64,000 bases of DNA from Methanobrevibacter sp. (GTDB lineage: Archaea > Methanobacteriota > Methanobacteria > Methanobacteriales > Methanobacteriaceae): the NCBI RefSeq assembly GCF_030539875.1, contig NZ_JAUNXI010000008.1, positions 1-64,000 on the forward strand, given 5' to 3'. The notes beneath the pieces are model-generated. The model searched no databases, was not told the origin of the DNA, and saw nothing but the letters and a program-made list of their open reading frames with translations. Position numbers and translations under genes: made by a program. Of this stretch, positions 1-8,397 are shown one piece after another. The first letter of the stretch is position 1; the number at the start of each line of letters is the position of its first letter.

Positions 1-285
1 TACCAAAATTTTAAGAAATATCTGATGCAACAGATTTTTACACAGAAATTAAGATAATTATGTTTTACTATTTAAAGAATCGAATTTTTAACTGTTCAAT
101 TTTAGGAATCTTTTTCTATTTTTAAAATCCATTTTATAATTTAATTTTATGAATTCTAATCATTTTTTAATTTATATCAAATATTTTACTTTTTCATATC
201 ATATTTTCTTAGTATTATTAAATATTTTTTAATTTAGATATTTTTAGCAAATTATTATTTATTTTCGGTTTGTTTAAAGTGTATT
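1..285. other. AT-rich non-coding stretch before the recombinase
   Basis: No convincing gene is visible here. The sequence is almost entirely A and T, with T-runs that could end transcription of a gene lying to the left. TATA-like segments around 220-250 could serve the recombinase at 286. No tRNA, integrase core site or clear inverted repeat was recognised. Confidence 0.5.
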
Positions 286-1281
286 ATGAAAACTAGGATT
301 ATTAATAAAATTAAGTCAAAAATGAAATTGTATTTGGATGAAACTCAATTAGTAATATTGGATGAAACTCTAAGAAATATTCTTAAAGATTATGAATTGG
401 TAGAAACTAAAAGTGAATTTACAATAAAAGAATCTAAGGAGAATTCTATTTTATTAATGAATTTTCTTGCATCTAAACATGTTGAGGGTTGTTCGGAGAG
501 AACAATTAGCTATTATCATACAACAATTGCAAAAATGTTAGAATCTATTAATAAAAAAATTGAATATATAACAACCGATGATTTAAGAAAGTATCTTGCT
601 GACTATAGAAAAGTTAATGGAGCATCTAAAACCACAGTTGATAATGTTAGAAGAGTTCTTTCAAGCTTTTTTAGTTGGCTTGAGGATGAGGATTATATTT
701 TAAAAAATCCTGTTCGCAGAATTCATAAAATAAAAACTAAAAAAGTTGTTAAAGAAGTTATAAGTGATGAAAATTTTGAAATTTTAAGGGATTCCTGTAC
801 CAATATAAGGGATCTTGCAATGATTGAACTTTTAGCATCAACTGGTATACGTGTAGGTGAACTTGTAAATCTAAATATTGATGACGTTCTGTTTAATGAA
901 AGAGAATGTGTCGTATTGGGCAAGGGGGACTCTGAAAGGATTGTTTACTTTGACGCTAAAACAAAAATTCACTTGTTAAAATATTTGGAGTCAAGAAAAG
1001 ACAGTAATTCTGCACTTTTCGTATCTTTTAAAAAACCATATAAAAGACTTGGGATTAATGGGGTTGAGCGAAGAATCAGGGAACTTGGTATTGATGCAAA
1101 TATTAAAAAAGTCCATCCTCATAAATTTAGAAGGACGATGGCAACCAATGCAATTGATAAGGGAATGCCTATAGAACAGGTTCAAAGACTTTTAGGTCAT
1201 GTGCAGATTGATACTACTATGCAATATGCAATGGTCAATCAGAGTAATGTAAAAATAGCTCATAGGAAATTTATTGGATAG
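286..1281 (+). CDS. Tyrosine recombinase, XerA/XerC-D type
   Basis: A site-specific DNA recombinase of the phage-integrase/Xer family, 331 residues. It has an N-terminal SAM-like core-binding domain (about 50-135) and a C-terminal catalytic domain. All catalytic residues are visible: Arg189 in GIRVGEL, Lys213, His279 and Arg282 in HKFR, His305 in LLGH, and the nucleophile Tyr314. The gene stands alone with no phage or plasmid genes beside it, so a housekeeping role like archaeal XerA (resolution of chromosome dimers) is as likely as mobile-element integration. An internal ATG at 322 is an alternative start; neither has a strong Shine-Dalgarno sequence. Confidence 0.85.
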   Translation: MKTRIINKIKSKMKLYLDETQLVILDETLRNILKDYELVETKSEFTIKESKENSILLMNFLASKHVEGCSERTISYYHTTIAKMLESINKKIEYITTDDLRKYLADYRKVNGASKTTVDNVRRVLSSFFSWLEDEDYILKNPVRRIHKIKTKKVVKEVISDENFEILRDSCTNIRDLAMIELLASTGIRVGELVNLNIDDVLFNERECVVLGKGDSERIVYFDAKTKIHLLKYLESRKDSNSALFVSFKKPYKRLGINGVERRIRELGIDANIKKVHPHKFRRTMATNAIDKGMPIEQVQRLLGHVQIDTTMQYAMVNQSNVKIAHRKFIG

Positions 1282-1568
1282 AAAATCAATTTTTGATGCA
1301 ATATAATAAAATTTTGATTAATTCTTTGGTTTGAACATTTTTTACCAATTTTTATTATTTGTAAACTTAATTCAAGTTTTTTGATTTTTGCAAAATAAAA
1401 TAGGTATGTATTTATACATTAATGAATATAATAATAAGCATCGACTTATTGATTTAAATAAGTTTGATAAACAAAATTATTTGGATTTTTGTTTGATTTT
1501 TTTTTACATTCAGGTCTAATTAAGAAAGCTTATTTAAAGAGGTAAGTTGAATAAAATTAGGTGATATT

Positions 1569-2645
1569 ATGGCAACTTTTAAAGGTTTTGCAATGAAAAG
1601 ACTAAATGAAACTGGTTGGGTTGAAAAAGAAGTTCCTGAATGTGGACCACTCGATGCTATTATCAAACCTACATGTGTATCTCCATGTACTTCAGATATT
1701 CATACTGTATGGGAAGGAGCAATTGGGGACCGTAAAGACATGGTTTTAGGACATGAAGCTGTAGGTGAAGTCGTTGAAGTTGGTAATTTAGTACAAAACT
1801 TCAAACCAGGGGATAAAGTAATTGTACCGGCTATTACTCCTGACTGGGATGATGAAGCTGCACAAAGAGGTTTCCCATCACAAACCACCGAACCGTTAGG
1901 TGGATGGAAATTCTCAAACTTTAAAGATGGTGTTTTCGGTGAAAGATTCCATGTGAATTTAGCAGATGCAAACTTAGCACATTTGCCTGATGGTTTGTCT
2001 GATGAAGGAGCTTGTATGCTGGTGGATATGTGGTCTACAGGTATGATGGGTTCTGAAAACGCCAACATTCCATTAGGTGGAAGCGTACTTGTCATAGGAA
2101 TTGGAGCTGTAGGTCTTTCATCTATTGCAGGATCAAAGCTATTGGGTGCTGGAAGAATATTGGCAGCAGGAACAAGACCAATTTCTGTAAAAGTGGCAAA
2201 AGAATACGGTGCTACTGACATAATCAACTATAGGGAAGGTGCAATTGACGAGCAAGTAAGGGAACTGACTGATGGTGTAGGAGTTGACTCCGTTATCATC
2301 GCAGGAGGTAACCTTGAAAACACATGGAAAGAGGCAATTGCAAGTGCAAAAGCAGGAGGAACAGTTTCTAATGTAAATTACTTAAGCGGAGCAGATAATG
2401 TTTTAATACCTCGTGTAGAATGGGGTTGCGGTATGTCTAACATAACCATTACCAATGGACTATGTCCTGGTGGCCGTGTTAGAATGGAAAGACTGGCAGA
2501 CCTTGCTTTATACGGTAGGCAAGATCCAGAGCTTTTAGTCACTCACAGATTTGACGGTTTAGAGAAAATTGAAGACGCTCTTTATTTAATGAAGGATAAA
2601 CCAAAAGATTTAATCAAACCTGTTGTAAGACTTGATTTGGACTGA
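1569..2645 (+). CDS. adh: NADP-dependent secondary alcohol dehydrogenase (zinc type)
   Basis: Medium-chain zinc alcohol dehydrogenase, 358 residues, closely resembling the Clostridium beijerinckii and Thermoanaerobacter secondary alcohol dehydrogenases. The catalytic zinc ligands Cys40, His62 and Asp153 are present with Glu63. The Rossmann motif GIGAVG lies at about 177-182, followed by the G-T-R motif (201-203) and a later Tyr that read the 2'-phosphate of NADP. The four structural-zinc cysteines of other ADHs are missing, as is normal for this branch. In methanogens such enzymes oxidise short alcohols such as 2-propanol or ethanol to feed electrons into methanogenesis. It is monocistronic, started by ATG after GGTGATATT. 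Confidence 0.93.
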   Translation: MATFKGFAMKRLNETGWVEKEVPECGPLDAIIKPTCVSPCTSDIHTVWEGAIGDRKDMVLGHEAVGEVVEVGNLVQNFKPGDKVIVPAITPDWDDEAAQRGFPSQTTEPLGGWKFSNFKDGVFGERFHVNLADANLAHLPDGLSDEGACMLVDMWSTGMMGSENANIPLGGSVLVIGIGAVGLSSIAGSKLLGAGRILAAGTRPISVKVAKEYGATDIINYREGAIDEQVRELTDGVGVDSVIIAGGNLENTWKEAIASAKAGGTVSNVNYLSGADNVLIPRVEWGCGMSNITITNGLCPGGRVRMERLADLALYGRQDPELLVTHRFDGLEKIEDALYLMKDKPKDLIKPVVRLDLD

Positions 2646-2656
2646 ATCAGTTCTAG

Positions 2657-2794
2657 AAAGGCAAAATAATCTATTTATTTGCCATTTTCTTTTTTTTAAG
2701 TGATGGCGAATATTACGGAGGAGATAGGAAAATAGATGATGATTCTATTAATAAAACCGTAGTCGCGTTTAAACAGATTATGACATTCTTTTAA
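2657..2794 (+). pseudogene. Possible short gene remnant between adh and the monooxygenase
   Basis: An open stretch ends at TAA 2792-2794 and from about 2699 reads like real protein (charged DGEYYGGDRKIDDDS segment followed by a helix-like end). It has no start codon or ribosome site and its first third is low complexity. It may be the tail of a decayed gene. I cannot name the family. Confidence 0.25.
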
Positions 2795-2795
2795 T

Positions 2796-2817
2796 TGGGA
2801 TTGGATGTAAAATCCCA
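2796..2817 (+). terminator. Small hairpin, possible terminator or leader element
   Basis: TGGGATT (2796-2802) and AATCCCA (2811-2817) form a perfect 7-bp inverted repeat with an 8-nt loop. It lies just after the putative remnant and 39 nt before the monooxygenase start. No T-run follows, so the role is uncertain. Confidence 0.3.
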
Positions 2818-2855
2818 TGTGGAGGACTTAAAATAATTTTTAAGAGAGTAATAAA

Positions 2856-3152
2856 ATGATTATTGTTCAAGCAAAAGCTATTCCTAAGGATGAAACAAGC
2901 AAAAATGAGATAATTGGATTTGCACAGGATCTGATTGAAAAATCAAGAGAAGAAGCAGGCAATGTAGATTATAATCTCCTGGTCAATACAGATGACGATA
3001 CGCTGCTGTTTGTCGAGCAATGGGATTCTATCGAAATTCTAAACAATCACCTGAAAACAGAACACTTTATAAAATTCGGTGAAAACATAGGGGATTTGGT
3101 TGCAGAGGATTTAAAAATCAGTGTGTTTGATGCAAATCCGACATCTCTTTAA
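2856..3152 (+). CDS. Antibiotic biosynthesis monooxygenase (ABM) family protein
   Basis: A 98-residue ferredoxin-like-fold protein of the ABM/YgiN quinol monooxygenase family. It shows the typical first strand (IIVQAKAIPK), the segment EAGNVDYNLL, the FVEQWDS strand with conserved Trp, and the helix with HLKTEHF where family members keep a His. Members act on quinols or haem, or protect against reactive small molecules; the substrate here cannot be read. It is monocistronic and followed at once by a hairpin and T-run. Confidence 0.8.
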   Translation: MIIVQAKAIPKDETSKNEIIGFAQDLIEKSREEAGNVDYNLLVNTDDDTLLFVEQWDSIEILNNHLKTEHFIKFGENIGDLVAEDLKISVFDANPTSL

Positions 3153-3166
3153 AAACGTCTTTTAAA

Positions 3167-3196
3167 TGGAGATTTGAAATCTCCAATTCTATTTTT
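3167..3196 (+). terminator. Hairpin terminator after the ABM gene
   Basis: TGGAGATTT (3167-3175) pairs perfectly with AAATCTCCA (3177-3185) around a single G, followed by a T-rich run. It begins 15 nt after the ABM stop codon and looks like an intrinsic terminator. Confidence 0.6.
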
Positions 3197-3325
3197 TAAA
3201 ATTTAAAAAAAGCGGATAAGTGAAATCTCATTTTTAAGTTAACTAACCGTTCAATATATATATTAATTAAAAACATAACTTAAATCACTTACAACTTAAT
3301 TTTAATTAAATGCAGGTTTGATAAT

Positions 3326-4162
3326 ATGGTTCGATTTTCACAAACTCTTGATGATGGCCAATCAAAGAATGGGGAAAAACATTACGAACAGGCAGGGAGG
3401 GATTCCTATTACATGAGGGACAACAGACGACCTCCTGAAGACAATAGCAGATTCTATAGTCAGCCTCCAAGACCTCCTCAGATTCAAAAACCTATTTATC
3501 AGGAAGATAATTTCTACTCACAGCCTCAAAGAGATGAAGTTATTTATGAAAGGCCAGTAATTGAAAAGGAACCTGTCAGACCCGACTATTCAAAACCTGA
3601 ATTAGATTTTCCAAAGGACCAGAACATTCAGTTCGGTGTTGAATACTCTCCAAATTCAAAACCTCCCGTAATAGGTAGAAACCACACGATCAGATCAAAT
3701 TCAATTATCTACAATGATGTGGTTATCGGAGATAATTTCAGAACCGGCCATAATGTGGTTATCCGTGAAAATACTAATATTGGCGATGATGTTTTAATTG
3801 GAACCAATACAGTTATTGAGGGCGACGTGATAATCGGAAACGATGTTAGCATTCAGTCTAATGTATACATTCCGACCAATTCCGTAATTGAAGATAATGT
3901 GTTTATCGGACCATGCGCCTGTTTTACCAATGATAAATATCCTGTCAGAATTAATTATGAACTTCAAGGACCTAAAATAAGGCGTGGAGCTTCAATAGGA
4001 GGCAACACAACATTTTTATCTAATGTTGAGATAGGTGAAGGGTCTATTGTTGCAGCAGGAGCTATCGTAATACATTCAGTTCCTCCCTTCTATCTGGCTA
4101 TCGGAACACCTGCCCGTATCAAACCCCTTCCGGATTACCTGAAGGTTCCAAATAAATTTTAG
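3326..4162 (+). CDS. Hexapeptide-repeat acyltransferase with disordered N-terminus
   Basis: 278 residues. Residues 1 to about 110 are rich in Pro, Gln, Tyr and Arg and look unstructured. From about 112 on there are repeated hexapeptides ([34 protein letters not shown]) typical of a left-handed beta-helix, as in WbbJ/maltose O-acetyltransferase and sugar N-acetyltransferases. The active-site His normally expected in a coil may be His in TGHNVV. The likely job is acetylating a nucleotide sugar or surface glycan using acetyl-CoA. The proline-rich tail is unusual for the family and may bind a partner or membrane. It is the first gene before the rubredoxin set. Confidence 0.8.
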   Translation: MVRFSQTLDDGQSKNGEKHYEQAGRDSYYMRDNRRPPEDNSRFYSQPPRPPQIQKPIYQEDNFYSQPQRDEVIYERPVIEKEPVRPDYSKPELDFPKDQNIQFGVEYSPNSKPPVIGRNHTIRSNSIIYNDVVIGDNFRTGHNVVIRENTNIGDDVLIGTNTVIEGDVIIGNDVSIQSNVYIPTNSVIEDNVFIGPCACFTNDKYPVRINYELQGPKIRRGASIGGNTTFLSNVEIGEGSIVAAGAIVIHSVPPFYLAIGTPARIKPLPDYLKVPNKF

Positions 4163-4180
4163 ATAATGGAGACTTGTTTT

Positions 4181-4342
4181 ATGGCTAAGTATAAATGCAA
4201 TATTTGCGGTTATGTTTTTGATGAAAATGATATTGAAGAAGGATTGAACATTCCTGACGGAACTAAATTTGAAGATTTGCCCTCTTCATTTAAATGTCCG
4301 AAATGCAGAATGCCGAAATCAATGTTTCAGAGAATAGATTAG
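4181..4342 (+). CDS. Rubredoxin, full-length type
   Basis: A 53-residue rubredoxin, a one-electron carrier binding a single iron with four cysteines. The pairs are C6-x2-C9 and C39-x2-C42, with the usual 29-residue spacing between pairs. The start ATG at 4181 follows a GGAGA ribosome site. It lies 18 nt after the acyltransferase and heads three tandem rubredoxin genes. Likely partners in methanogens are rubrerythrin-type peroxidases and the F420H2 or flavodiiron oxidases that remove oxygen; none is encoded in this window. Confidence 0.9.
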   Translation: MAKYKCNICGYVFDENDIEEGLNIPDGTKFEDLPSSFKCPKCRMPKSMFQRID

Positions 4343-4401
4343 TTTTATATATTACATCATGTAAACTATTAATTATTAAATTTTTAGGAGATTGTTAGAA
4401 A

Positions 4402-4521
4402 ATGGCAAAATTTAAATGTAAAGTCTGCGGATATGTGACTGACGAATTTGAAGAACTTCCTGAGGATTATAAATGTCCTATGTGCGGCGCAAGCGCTGAC
4501 ATGTTCGAAAAAATTGAGTAG
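4402..4521 (+). CDS. Mini-rubredoxin (rubrerythrin-type rubredoxin domain), first copy
   Basis: A 39-residue protein with C6-x2-C9 and C25-x2-C28. Only 15 residues separate the two cysteine pairs instead of 29, so the middle of a standard rubredoxin is missing. This spacing resembles the short rubredoxin domain at the end of rubrerythrins. The start ATG 4402 follows TTAGGAG. It is probably cotranscribed with the next copy, and the intact frame, good ribosome site and conserved cysteines argue for a working protein. Confidence 0.85.
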   Translation: MAKFKCKVCGYVTDEFEELPEDYKCPMCGASADMFEKIE

Positions 4522-4530
4522 GTGTTGCAA

Positions 4531-4641
4531 ATGGCTTTTTTATGTAAAGTATGTGGATTTGTTCTTGAAGAAGACGAATTGCCGGAAGATTACGTTTGTC
4601 CGGTCTGCGGAGTGCCTGCAGCAAACTTTGAAGAACAGTAA
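4531..4641 (+). CDS. Mini-rubredoxin, second copy
   Basis: A 36-residue sister of the preceding protein, with C5-x2-C8 and C23-x2-C26 (14 residues between pairs). The two share the pattern C-x2-CG(Y/F)V...ELPEDY.CP.CG and end in acidic residues. It begins 9 nt after the previous stop with a GGTGTTG ribosome site, so the two are almost surely one transcript. It presumably arose by tandem duplication. Confidence 0.85.
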   Translation: MAFLCKVCGFVLEEDELPEDYVCPVCGVPAANFEEQ

Positions 4642-4657
4642 GTTCTTCCTTTTTTAT

Positions 4658-5251
4658 TTATTTTTCTAAAAATTCATTATTTTTAAATTCAGCACTGATT
4701 TTAGGGTATTTCTCAAATATTTTTAAAATATCTCTGTTTTCTTTTGATACTACACTGTAGATGACCCTGTCTGAATAATCTTTATTTGTGACTTCTAGAT
4801 TGTTGTTTCTGACTTCACCATCTACTGTTTTTATATCGCTGTATTCAAAAATAAGATTATATATGCCATATTCTTCGATTTCAAGTATTTCAGCCTCGCC
4901 GATAGCTTCCATAACCGATTTTGAATATGCTCTTACAAGCCCTCCTGCACCAAGTTTAATTCCGCCAAAGTATCTTGTAACAACAGCGGTTACATTGTGA
5001 AGTTCATTTTTCCTTAAAACATTTATCATAGGCTTTCCGGCTGTTCCTCCAGGTTCGCCATCATCATCAAAGCCTTCCCCGTCACTTACAATATATGCGG
5101 TGCAGTTATGCGTCGCGTCGCTGTATTGCTTATTTAATTTCTGAATTACCTTTTTTGATTCGGCTTTTGTTTTTGTTGGAACCAGAGAACAGATAAATTG
5201 GGATTTTTTAATGTTGGTTTCACTTTGTATTGCTTTTCTAATTGTTTTCAT
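4658..5251 (-). CDS. YigZ/IMPACT family protein
   Basis: 197 residues of the UPF0029/IMPACT family. The family core is clear: DGEGFDDDGEPGGTAGKP and TRYFGGIKLGAGGLVRAYS. The N-terminal domain has the ribosomal protein S5 domain 2-like fold; the C-terminal part is a ferredoxin-like DUF1949 domain. Eukaryotic IMPACT regulates translation through Gcn1, but the bacterial and archaeal role is unproven. It converges on the rubredoxin operon with a 16-nt gap and has no operon partner. Confidence 0.88.
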   Translation of the reverse strand: MKTIRKAIQSETNIKKSQFICSLVPTKTKAESKKVIQKLNKQYSDATHNCTAYIVSDGEGFDDDGEPGGTAGKPMINVLRKNELHNVTAVVTRYFGGIKLGAGGLVRAYSKSVMEAIGEAEILEIEEYGIYNLIFEYSDIKTVDGEVRNNNLEVTNKDYSDRVIYSVVSKENRDILKIFEKYPKISAEFKNNEFLEK

Positions 5252-5319
5252 TGTATCAATATCTATTTATATTATTGTAGACATATTAGTTTTAGTTAAT
5301 TTTTTTTAAAGGTGATATT

Positions 5320-5667
5320 TTGTCTAGTAGATCTGCTAAGGTTTTAGTAATTTTCATTGTGGCTATTGTGGCTTTCTGCTTTGCCTGTGTTTTTGCTTCT
5401 ATGACCGGACCGATATCAATTTTACCTAATGAAAGTGATTCTGGAAGCATATTGGACAATATTTCAACCATTAACAGTGATGATAATGATAATGTAGAAA
5501 CCTACAGTTATCAGGACTATAAGGATACTTCATCACGCCAGGCATCCTCTTCAGAGGACTCTGATGTGGAAACTATTGTTGATGATTCAGGAGATAATGC
5601 TGATGAGTCTGGTGAGGAGTCCAACAGTAAGGAGCCGGCAAATCCGAATCCCGGCAACCAGACATGA
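5320..5667 (+). CDS. Small membrane-anchored acidic protein, unknown
   Basis: 115 residues, not recognised. The N-terminus has two lysine/arginine residues then a single strong hydrophobic segment (about 8-30), giving a membrane anchor or uncleaved signal. The rest is highly acidic and Ser/Asn-rich, ends in a Pro-Asn stretch, and would lie outside the cell. The start is TTG, supported by AAAGGTGATATT immediately before it. It converges on ArfB with only 4 nt between stop codons. Confidence 0.65.
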   Translation: MSSRSAKVLVIFIVAIVAFCFACVFASMTGPISILPNESDSGSILDNISTINSDDNDNVETYSYQDYKDTSSRQASSSEDSDVETIVDDSGDNADESGEESNSKEPANPNPGNQT

Positions 5668-5671
5668 TGAT

Positions 5672-6364
5672 TTAGAAGTCCAACAGCTTTTCAACATCAA
5701 GTATTACGGAGTTGATTGATAGATTAAACAGTCTCTCTCCGTATTCTTCATCTACATAAACGCCGTTTTCCTCAATATCGCAAGCCCCTTCCTCAATATT
5801 CGGGTCATCACTGCGCGCCTGCTTAAAGCCATAGAGGCCGACCTCTTCGTATTTATCGATATTTGCCTGATTTTTGACTTCATCTTCATTGACGATGCCT
5901 AAAACTTTAGCCATTGACAACTCGCCGCTTCCTCCGTGAGGGCCTTCAGATGAGATTACCTTGTTGTTGAATATGATGACTAAATCGGTTTTATCTTCAA
6001 TATCCCATAATTCAGTCATTAATGGAATATTTCCTCCATGGGCATTGACGATAACCACTTTTTCTATATTTAAAAATTTTTTAGCATTGTTAAGTGTGTC
6101 GATAACGTTTTCCTTTAATGTTTCAAGGGAAACATGCACTCCGTGGTCAATTGTATCTAATTCGTAAGCAGGAAATATTATTCCTAAAAACTTTGCTCCT
6201 GTCTGGAGGGAAGATTGAAATGCAATATGGGCTCCGATTTTTGCATCAATATCAATTGGAAGTGCGGGGCCGTGGTTTTCCAAATGGGAACCCAGAGCTA
6301 TGATGCCTATTTTATGAACTGTCGGATTTTGGATGTTTCCAGCTCTATATCTTAATTCAGCCAT
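5672..6364 (-). CDS. arfB: FAPy deformylase ArfB (creatininase family)
   Basis: 230 residues, creatininase family. In archaea ArfB removes the formyl group from 2-amino-5-formylamino-6-ribosylaminopyrimidinone 5'-phosphate, the second step from GTP toward riboflavin and coenzyme F420. Metal-binding features are visible: the start ELRYRAGN, ALGSHLENHGPALPIDID with Glu and His ligands, and VNAHGGN. The length fits the family. It begins 9 nt after the stop of the PUA-domain gene, so the two form an operon. A generic creatininase-type amidase is the alternative. Confidence 0.85.
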   Translation of the reverse strand: MAELRYRAGNIQNPTVHKIGIIALGSHLENHGPALPIDIDAKIGAHIAFQSSLQTGAKFLGIIFPAYELDTIDHGVHVSLETLKENVIDTLNNAKKFLNIEKVVIVNAHGGNIPLMTELWDIEDKTDLVIIFNNKVISSEGPHGGSGELSMAKVLGIVNEDEVKNQANIDKYEEVGLYGFKQARSDDPNIEEGACDIEENGVYVDEEYGERLFNLSINSVILDVEKLLDF

Positions 6365-6373
6365 ATTATCACT

Positions 6374-6856
6374 TCATAATTCAAAGTTCCATATATCATC
6401 GCCGACATAATGTTTGGTTTCAACCGCCTTTCCGGAATCATTTTCAACCATTTCCTCACCGCTGATTAAACTTATTCCAATAGCCAGAGGTTTTCCGTGG
6501 GTTTCATCAATAATTAAAACAATGTCTCCTGATTCAACCCCTTCTGAAGCATCTACAATGCCGGGACTCATTATATCGGCGCCATTGCTTACAAATCTGA
6601 TTGCTCCCATGTCTACTGTTACGGTTTTTGCATCAATTTCATTGGCCAGCGCCGCCTTAAGTGTTGGAAATGGTTTTTCATTAATTAATATGATGTATGG
6701 TTCACCATCTACTAAAATAAATGAATGGGGTTCTGCTTCAAGTATTTCCACATTTTTCTTTCCCTGAAGTAAGTTGCCGTATTCTCCCAGTTCATCTCGT
6801 ATTTCTTTTATTTTCTTTTTTTTCAAGAAATTTCTTTTTTTAATCTTTACGACCAT
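6374..6856 (-). CDS. PUA domain RNA-binding protein
   Basis: 160 residues: a lysine-rich N-terminal pre-PUA region (1 to about 75) and a C-terminal PUA domain (about 76-150). The PUA core shows VTVDMGAIRFVSNGADIMSPG and GDIVLIIDETHGKPLAIG, where the GA.....GA..M.PG pattern contacts RNA. It resembles archaeal relatives of MCT-1/Tma20, suggesting a role in translation or RNA modification. It is upstream of arfB in one operon. No catalytic domain is attached. Confidence 0.83.
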   Translation of the reverse strand: MVVKIKKRNFLKKKKIKEIRDELGEYGNLLQGKKNVEILEAEPHSFILVDGEPYIILINEKPFPTLKAALANEIDAKTVTVDMGAIRFVSNGADIMSPGIVDASEGVESGDIVLIIDETHGKPLAIGISLISGEEMVENDSGKAVETKHYVGDDIWNFEL

Positions 6857-6911
6857 ATTAATCCCAGTTAGTGTTTTGTTAAATAATGTTTATTATTTAA
6901 AATAAATAAAC

Positions 6912-7415
6912 TTATTTATTTAATCTGATTTTTATTATGGAATATTTATTATTTCTTGAAAAAACATATTTGCAGTCTATATCCTCTCCAAAATCAGCCA
7001 TAAGTAATGGAGGATCTTTTATGATATATTTCATTATTGTGCTTGCGTTTTTATCCCTTAGCATTCTGATTGAAAAATCGATAATCTCAAGTTCCTTTTC
7101 ACTGAATCTGTTTTGGGGAATTACTGTGAGGTAATATCTGTGGAGGGTTCTGTGATAATAGGCCTCTTTTCTTAAAAACAGCTGTTTTTTTAATATTAGC
7201 TCTTCTGTTATTTCTTTAAAATGTTTTGGTTTTATTCCCTTTTTGGACTTGATGTATGTTTCTCTGGTGAGCAGTTCTCCGTAAAGTTCATAATGGTTAA
7301 AGTCAACTGAATATAATATGCTGCAAAGAACGGTTTTTCCCAGATTTGATTTTGTGTAGCATTCAGACAGTATATACATTATTAAGTCAATATATTTTTC
7401 ACGGTTAAGTGTCAT
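6912..7415 (-). CDS. Stand-alone Panacea (DUF4065, SocA-like) domain protein
   Basis: 167 residues resembling the Panacea/DUF4065 antitoxin-type domain. The family pattern is seen in CSILYSVDFNHYELYGE followed by TRETYIKSKKGIKP, then a winged-helix-like part and a helical region. Panacea domains usually neutralise an adjacent toxin or act as adaptors. Here no toxin lies next door: the neighbours are the PUA gene and, divergently, LSm. A 15-bp motif shared with two other promoters sits 64 nt upstream of the ATG. It could be a solitary antitoxin or a transcription factor. Confidence 0.6.
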   Translation of the reverse strand: MTLNREKYIDLIMYILSECYTKSNLGKTVLCSILYSVDFNHYELYGELLTRETYIKSKKGIKPKHFKEITEELILKKQLFLRKEAYYHRTLHRYYLTVIPQNRFSEKELEIIDFSIRMLRDKNASTIMKYIIKDPPLLMADFGEDIDCKYVFSRNNKYSIIKIRLNK

Positions 7416-7479
7416 GATTTTTGCCTGTGATGGTTGGATAATGTTATTTTTAGCGTTATTTATTTTTAAGCAATGTCTA

Positions 7480-7494
7480 AGAGCATTTGAAAAT
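7480..7494 (-). promoter_or_regulatory. Shared promoter motif, copy 1 (Panacea gene)
   Basis: On the plus strand the element reads AGAGCATTTGAAAAT. It is identical over 15 nt to copy 2 at 11466 and nearly so to copy 3 at 62835. It lies 64 nt upstream of the minus-strand start at 7415, just upstream of a TATA-like TTAAAAATAAATA (minus strand), where archaeal activators or BRE-proximal regulators bind. Confidence 0.55.
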
Positions 7495-7567
7495 TAATTT
7501 AAATAATTTTTTTGCTAATAATCGGTATTGCTGTTATTTTTCTATTCTCTTTACCTAAAATAAAGTA

Positions 7568-7946
<379 letters not shown>

Positions 7947-8003
7947 ATATTATTCGATACTTTGAGATTATATTTTTCACGAAAAAATTAAGGAGGTGTA
8001 TCA

Positions 8004-8192
8004 ATGTCAAAAGGAACTCCATCAATGGGTAAAAAGAATAAAAAAACCCATATCAGATGTAGGAGATGTGGTAGAAACACTTACCACGTACGTAAAAAAG
8101 TCTGTGCTTCTTGCGGATTTGGTAAATCTAAAAAAATCAGGAGATACAGTTGGCAAAATAAAAAACCAACTACCAGACAAAGATTAGTATAA
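8004..8192 (+). CDS. rpl37e: Ribosomal protein L37e
   Basis: 62 residues, highly basic, with the single zinc finger C-x2-C...C-x2-C (CRRCGR and CASCGF) of L37e. It begins with [18 protein letters not shown], the usual start, after a strong AAGGAGGTG ribosome site. It is a large-subunit protein cotranscribed with LSm. An overlapping frame starting at 7996 is a shadow. Confidence 0.97.
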   Translation: MSKGTPSMGKKNKKTHIRCRRCGRNTYHVRKKVCASCGFGKSKKIRRYSWQNKKPTTRQRLV

Positions 8193-8218
8193 ATGTTATA
8201 TTAATTACTTAAATTATT

Positions 8219-8262
8219 TGAGATAATAAACGCATATTATCTCATAAATCAAACTATTTTTA
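8219..8262 (+). terminator. Hairpin terminator of the LSm-L37e operon
   Basis: TGAGATAATA (8219-8228) pairs perfectly with TATTATCTCA (8235-8244) around a 6-nt loop, and a TTTTTAA tract follows. It lies 27 nt after the L37e stop. Confidence 0.6.
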
Positions 8263-8336
8263 ATCTAATTGCTTTTCACTTAAATTAGGATTTTGCAGAT
8301 ATATTTATCTAATTAAATGAACAATAAATATCTTTA

Positions 8337-8362
8337 GTTATTCACATGTTCATCTGAATAAC
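8337..8362 (+). promoter_or_regulatory. Inverted repeat before the Ntn amidase
   Basis: GTTATTCA (8337-8344) and TGAATAAC (8355-8362) are perfect inverted arms with a 10-bp spacer, ending 35 nt before the amidase start. A-T rich TATA-like sequence lies just upstream (near 8323-8333). The position suits an operator overlapping the transcription start, or a stem in the 5' leader. Confidence 0.4.
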
Positions 8363-8397
8363 GTTCGAGTTTTTTTTAGCTTTATGGAAGTGAAAAA

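Noticed and set aside
286-1281. Integrase marking a prophage or integrated element
   Set aside because: No phage, plasmid, tRNA or attachment repeat was found beside it, so a housekeeping Xer role is at least as likely.
1700-2227. 175-residue minus-strand frame inside adh
   Set aside because: Pro/Ser/Thr-rich composition typical of the reverse of a conserved gene; no ribosome site.
4448-4669. 73-residue cysteine-rich frame
   Set aside because: It is an out-of-frame reading of the two mini-rubredoxin genes, which have correct starts, ribosome sites and cysteine spacing.
7996-8187. 63-residue frame overlapping L37e
   Set aside because: L37e in the other frame is unmistakable; this is a shadow.
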